Source: a virus. Taken from it: DNA of 20,239 nucleotides. The translations under genes and the position numbers were made by a program. The stretch spans positions 1-20,239 of the IMG/VR virus record IMGVR_UViG_3300047508_000359. One strand, 5' to 3'. Under the pieces are notes generated by a model that saw nothing but the letters and a program-made list of their open reading frames with translations, made no database searches and was not told the origin of the DNA. Below are positions 17,838 to 20,239 of the stretch, piece after piece. Each line of letters begins with the position of its first letter. Position 1 is the first letter of the stretch.

Positions 17838-18432
17838 TAGAGGAGGGGTGGGGCATTTCTGCGGTTCCGAGGGACTGGTCGCCCCAGTAATCCCAGCCGA
17901 ACCTTGCGCGGCGGGCGAATAGCTCTAGGTAGGGGCCGGGGCTGACTTGCTCTACTGTGTCGAGGAAAGCGTCGGGCTTGACGCTATGGGCAGTCCGGGT
18001 CCAGTTGAACCAAACGGTGTCGATGCGTTTGAGGTGTTTGAGCGAACCTCGGCGGCCAAAAAGGATGAACTCTGCGCTCTGGGAGAAGGTCCCGCCGGGG
18101 CCAATGCCGCGTGGGGTCTTAGCCCATACGAGAAGCTGCGAGAAGCGGAAGCCCCACGCCTCCGCCACTGCGAAACTATCTCGCAGGTAGCGATTCGTCG
18201 TCCAGAGGAAGAGGTGGGCGTCGGCCTCTGCCATCTTGGATACTGGAAGGGCAGCGATCTCTTTGACCGTCATTGACCCGTAGGGCAAACTCCGGCGAGC
18301 ACGGGGATCGAGGCCGCGAGGGTCGGCCGTCGATGCAAACGCCGCTTTCGGAGATGTACTCACGGCAGGCCACCCTTCGTCATAGCTCCATGGCGGGTCC
18401 GCCACAATCGTTCGGTAGCGCTTCTCAGACAC
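17821..18432 (-). CDS. MT-A70 family N6-adenine DNA methyltransferase
   Basis: The start is the GTG at 18432 (8-base overlap with the preceding gene), giving 203 residues; a longer frame to 18636 runs over that gene and is not used. The catalytic DPPW sits at 12-15. The fold is supported by HLFLWTTN (73-80), QLLVWAKTPRG (99-109), AEFILFGRRG (120-129), HSVKPD (149-154) and YLELFARR (168-175), the typical MT-A70 order. The enzyme methylates adenine N6, most likely in DNA, and would protect phage DNA from restriction or mark it for regulation. It is followed by the 97-residue gene and the cytosine methyltransferase. No cognate restriction enzyme is obvious apart from the nearby HNH protein. Confidence 0.92.
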   Translation of the reverse strand: MSEKRYRTIVADPPWSYDEGWPAVSTSPKAAFASTADPRGLDPRARRSLPYGSMTVKEIAALPVSKMAEADAHLFLWTTNRYLRDSFAVAEAWGFRFSQLLVWAKTPRGIGPGGTFSQSAEFILFGRRGSLKHLKRIDTVWFNWTRTAHSVKPDAFLDTVEQVSPGPYLELFARRARFGWDYWGDQSLGTAEMPHPSSKGAVA

Positions 18433-18688
18433 CCGCCACCTCCTGCTCTGGGGGGTCCGAAACGAAGCGCTGGAAGATCGTCTGTGCGGGGGAGGCGGCT
18501 TCGTGTCGCGCCGCATCCCGTTCAGCGGTTGAGCGGCGTTTACGATCCGGGCCGCACCAGCCGCAGAGGCAGGTAGCGACGATGATCCCGCTGTAGTCGG
18601 AAGTGGAGGTCCGGTGGAAGTTCGCCGGACGGGCAATCAGGGTCCCGTTGGGGGACGCCGCGACCAAAGTGTCGATCGCGCCCCTCAC
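18425..18688 (-). CDS. Small Cys-cluster protein between HNH and MT-A70 genes
   Basis: The start is the GTG at 18688, in a GTGA overlap with the HNH gene, giving 87 residues. The N-terminal part is beta-like (GAIDTLVAASPNGTLIARPA). A CLCGWCGP cluster is followed by a basic helix with a terminal His (DRKRRSTAERDAARHEAAS), a Cys-x-Cys-x2-Cys...His spacing compatible with zinc binding. Similar Gly-Trp-containing knuckles followed by Arg-x-x-Ala-x-x-x-Ala-x-x-His helices are frequent in actinobacterial phage proteins. It overlaps the adenine methyltransferase gene by 8 bases. A longer ORF to 19330 covers the HNH gene and is a shadow. Confidence 0.66.
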   Translation of the reverse strand: MRGAIDTLVAASPNGTLIARPANFHRTSTSDYSGIIVATCLCGWCGPDRKRRSTAERDAARHEAASPAQTIFQRFVSDPPEQEVAGV

Positions 18689-19242
18689 ACCACCACCGCC
18701 GACCGTTTCGGAGACTCCTCTACCGGCGCCCATTTCTGCCCGGTTACCTGATCCATCAACTCCCGCAACGGAACCCCGTGGACCGCTACCGCGTGAACGC
18801 TCTCTGCGTGATAGTGGCGGGTGACGAGGTAGGGCAGGAGGTCGAAGGAACCGCAGGGGTCGTCGTAGAGCCGGTGGCAGTTCGCGCAGAGCGGCACGAC
18901 TCCCTCGGGGCACTCGCAGGGCTGGAGGCGACGGGGGTAGACGTGGGCGGCGTGGATCTGCGCCTCGAAGCGGTCCTTGCCGCAGACGACGCAGACCAGA
19001 TGCTCGACCCGCTTGCGCTGGTCTGGATGGACCGCAAAGCCTCGGCCCTGTTTCAGCGTCGAGCCCTGCTTGCGTACCTGCCCCTCTCGCTTCTCGCTCA
19101 CCCGGCGCATTGGTTTGCGGCCATTGGCTCCCGGGGATTTCGTGTACTTGAAGACCTCCCCGTGCTTGCAGACCTGGGGGATGTGGGCCTTGGAGGAACC
19201 GATGTCCTTCTGGCAACAGCCGCTTGTGGTGCGGTGGATCAC
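18685..19242 (-). CDS. HNH endonuclease-type protein
   Basis: The 185-residue protein has an HNH core: CVVCG (84-88), IHAAHVYPR (96-104), and PLCANCHRLYDD (117-128), with two Cys pairs that hold zinc around the beta-beta-alpha fold. An N-terminal extension with GCCQKDIG and CKHGEVFKYTKSPGANG (25-41) includes a likely second metal or DNA-binding element. The C-terminal region (SFDLLPYLVTRHYHAESVHA) may position DNA. Start GTG at 19242 overlaps the preceding TAG. Such proteins act as homing endonucleases, restriction-type nucleases or DNA repair factors. The position just upstream of the adenine methyltransferase raises a restriction-modification possibility, but no specific pairing can be shown. 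Confidence 0.85.
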   Translation of the reverse strand: MIHRTTSGCCQKDIGSSKAHIPQVCKHGEVFKYTKSPGANGRKPMRRVSEKREGQVRKQGSTLKQGRGFAVHPDQRKRVEHLVCVVCGKDRFEAQIHAAHVYPRRLQPCECPEGVVPLCANCHRLYDDPCGSFDLLPYLVTRHYHAESVHAVAVHGVPLRELMDQVTGQKWAPVEESPKRSAVVV

Positions 19243-19459
19243 TACCGACCCGCCTCCACAAGCTCGAACCCCTCAAGCACCGGCTGGGCCAGGTAGGACT
19301 CCAGCCGCTTAATCGCATCGGATGCGTCACAGGACCAGTAGACGCGGGGTGGCTCCATCCCAGCCTGTCGGGCCAGGGTGTTGAGCCGGTGACGCTGATT
19401 GGGCGTTGCGGGCCGGCGGCGTTGCCGAGCCCGCTCTGCCTTCCTGAACGCTTCTGATC

Positions 19460-19463
<4 letters not shown>
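19242..19463 (-). CDS. Small basic protein, DUF3072-like
   Basis: The 73-residue product is strongly basic at the N-terminus (SEAFRKAERARQRRRPATPN), then QRHRLNTLARQAGMEPPRVY and a helix (DASDAIKRLESYLAQPVLE). The sequence after the basic tail, Thr-Pro-x-Gln-x-x-x-Leu-x-x-Leu-Ala-x-x-Ala-Gly, followed by an Ala-x-x-x-Ile-x-x-Leu helix, resembles the DUF3072 domain found in many actinobacterial and phage proteins. Its function is unknown. The start GTG overlaps the previous stop by 4 bases. The assignment is by sequence impression only. Confidence 0.62.

Positions 19464-20239
<776 letters not shown>

Noticed and set aside
18425-19330. Minus-strand 301-codon ORF covering the HNH gene
   Set aside because: Only its last 87 residues look like protein (Cys cluster). 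The rest is a Pro/Arg-rich shadow of the HNH gene.

Overview
The window is a contiguous piece of a tailed double-stranded DNA phage genome (Caudoviricetes, siphovirus type with an HK97-fold head and a long tail). It could also be an integrated copy, but no integrase, attachment site or bacterial gene is visible. DNA is GC-rich, with many GTG starts and short, tightly overlapping genes. Gene families such as the P27-type small terminase, the Ala-rich repeat protein and zinc-knuckle microproteins resemble phages of GC-rich actinobacteria. The host is an inference and cannot be fixed from the sequence.

Almost everything is transcribed from right to left (minus strand). Read in that direction, 20239 to about 10530 is an accessory/early-type region of small genes: an Ala-Ser-Glu repeat protein, an HNH protein, an MT-A70 adenine methyltransferase, a C5-cytosine methyltransferase, and a long chain of 37-200 residue proteins. 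Many of these carry Cys pairs of zinc-ribbon type. The chain is held together by 4-nt and 8-nt stop/start overlaps. A roughly 250-base non-coding stretch with several hairpins lies at 11206-11453. A single plus-strand gene lies at 10332-10526.

From about 10290 down to 1 is the late structural module in classic order: HNH endonuclease, small gene, small terminase, large terminase, portal, scaffold, major capsid, two small head genes, a likely decoration gene, head-tail adaptor with an N-terminal Ig-like part, tail terminator, small gene, tail tube, gp10-like tail/neck protein, tail assembly chaperone with a -1 frameshift extension, and the start of the tape measure gene, which runs off the left edge. 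Hairpins sit at points where expression is likely tuned: after the capsid gene, before the capsid gene, over the portal Shine-Dalgarno, and a clear intrinsic terminator just before the tape measure.

The least explained material is the right half. Three neighbouring genes begin with the same Pro-x-Tyr-x-Pro-Ser-Asp/Glu-Glu-Ala tag. One gene is flanked by perfect 17-bp direct repeats placed exactly on its start and stop junctions. There is a run of zinc-binding microproteins, and an Ala-rich repeat gene whose DNA repeat stays open in several frames. Together these suggest exchange of small gene cassettes at conserved translation-start junctions. No tRNA, rRNA, CRISPR array or insertion sequence was seen.
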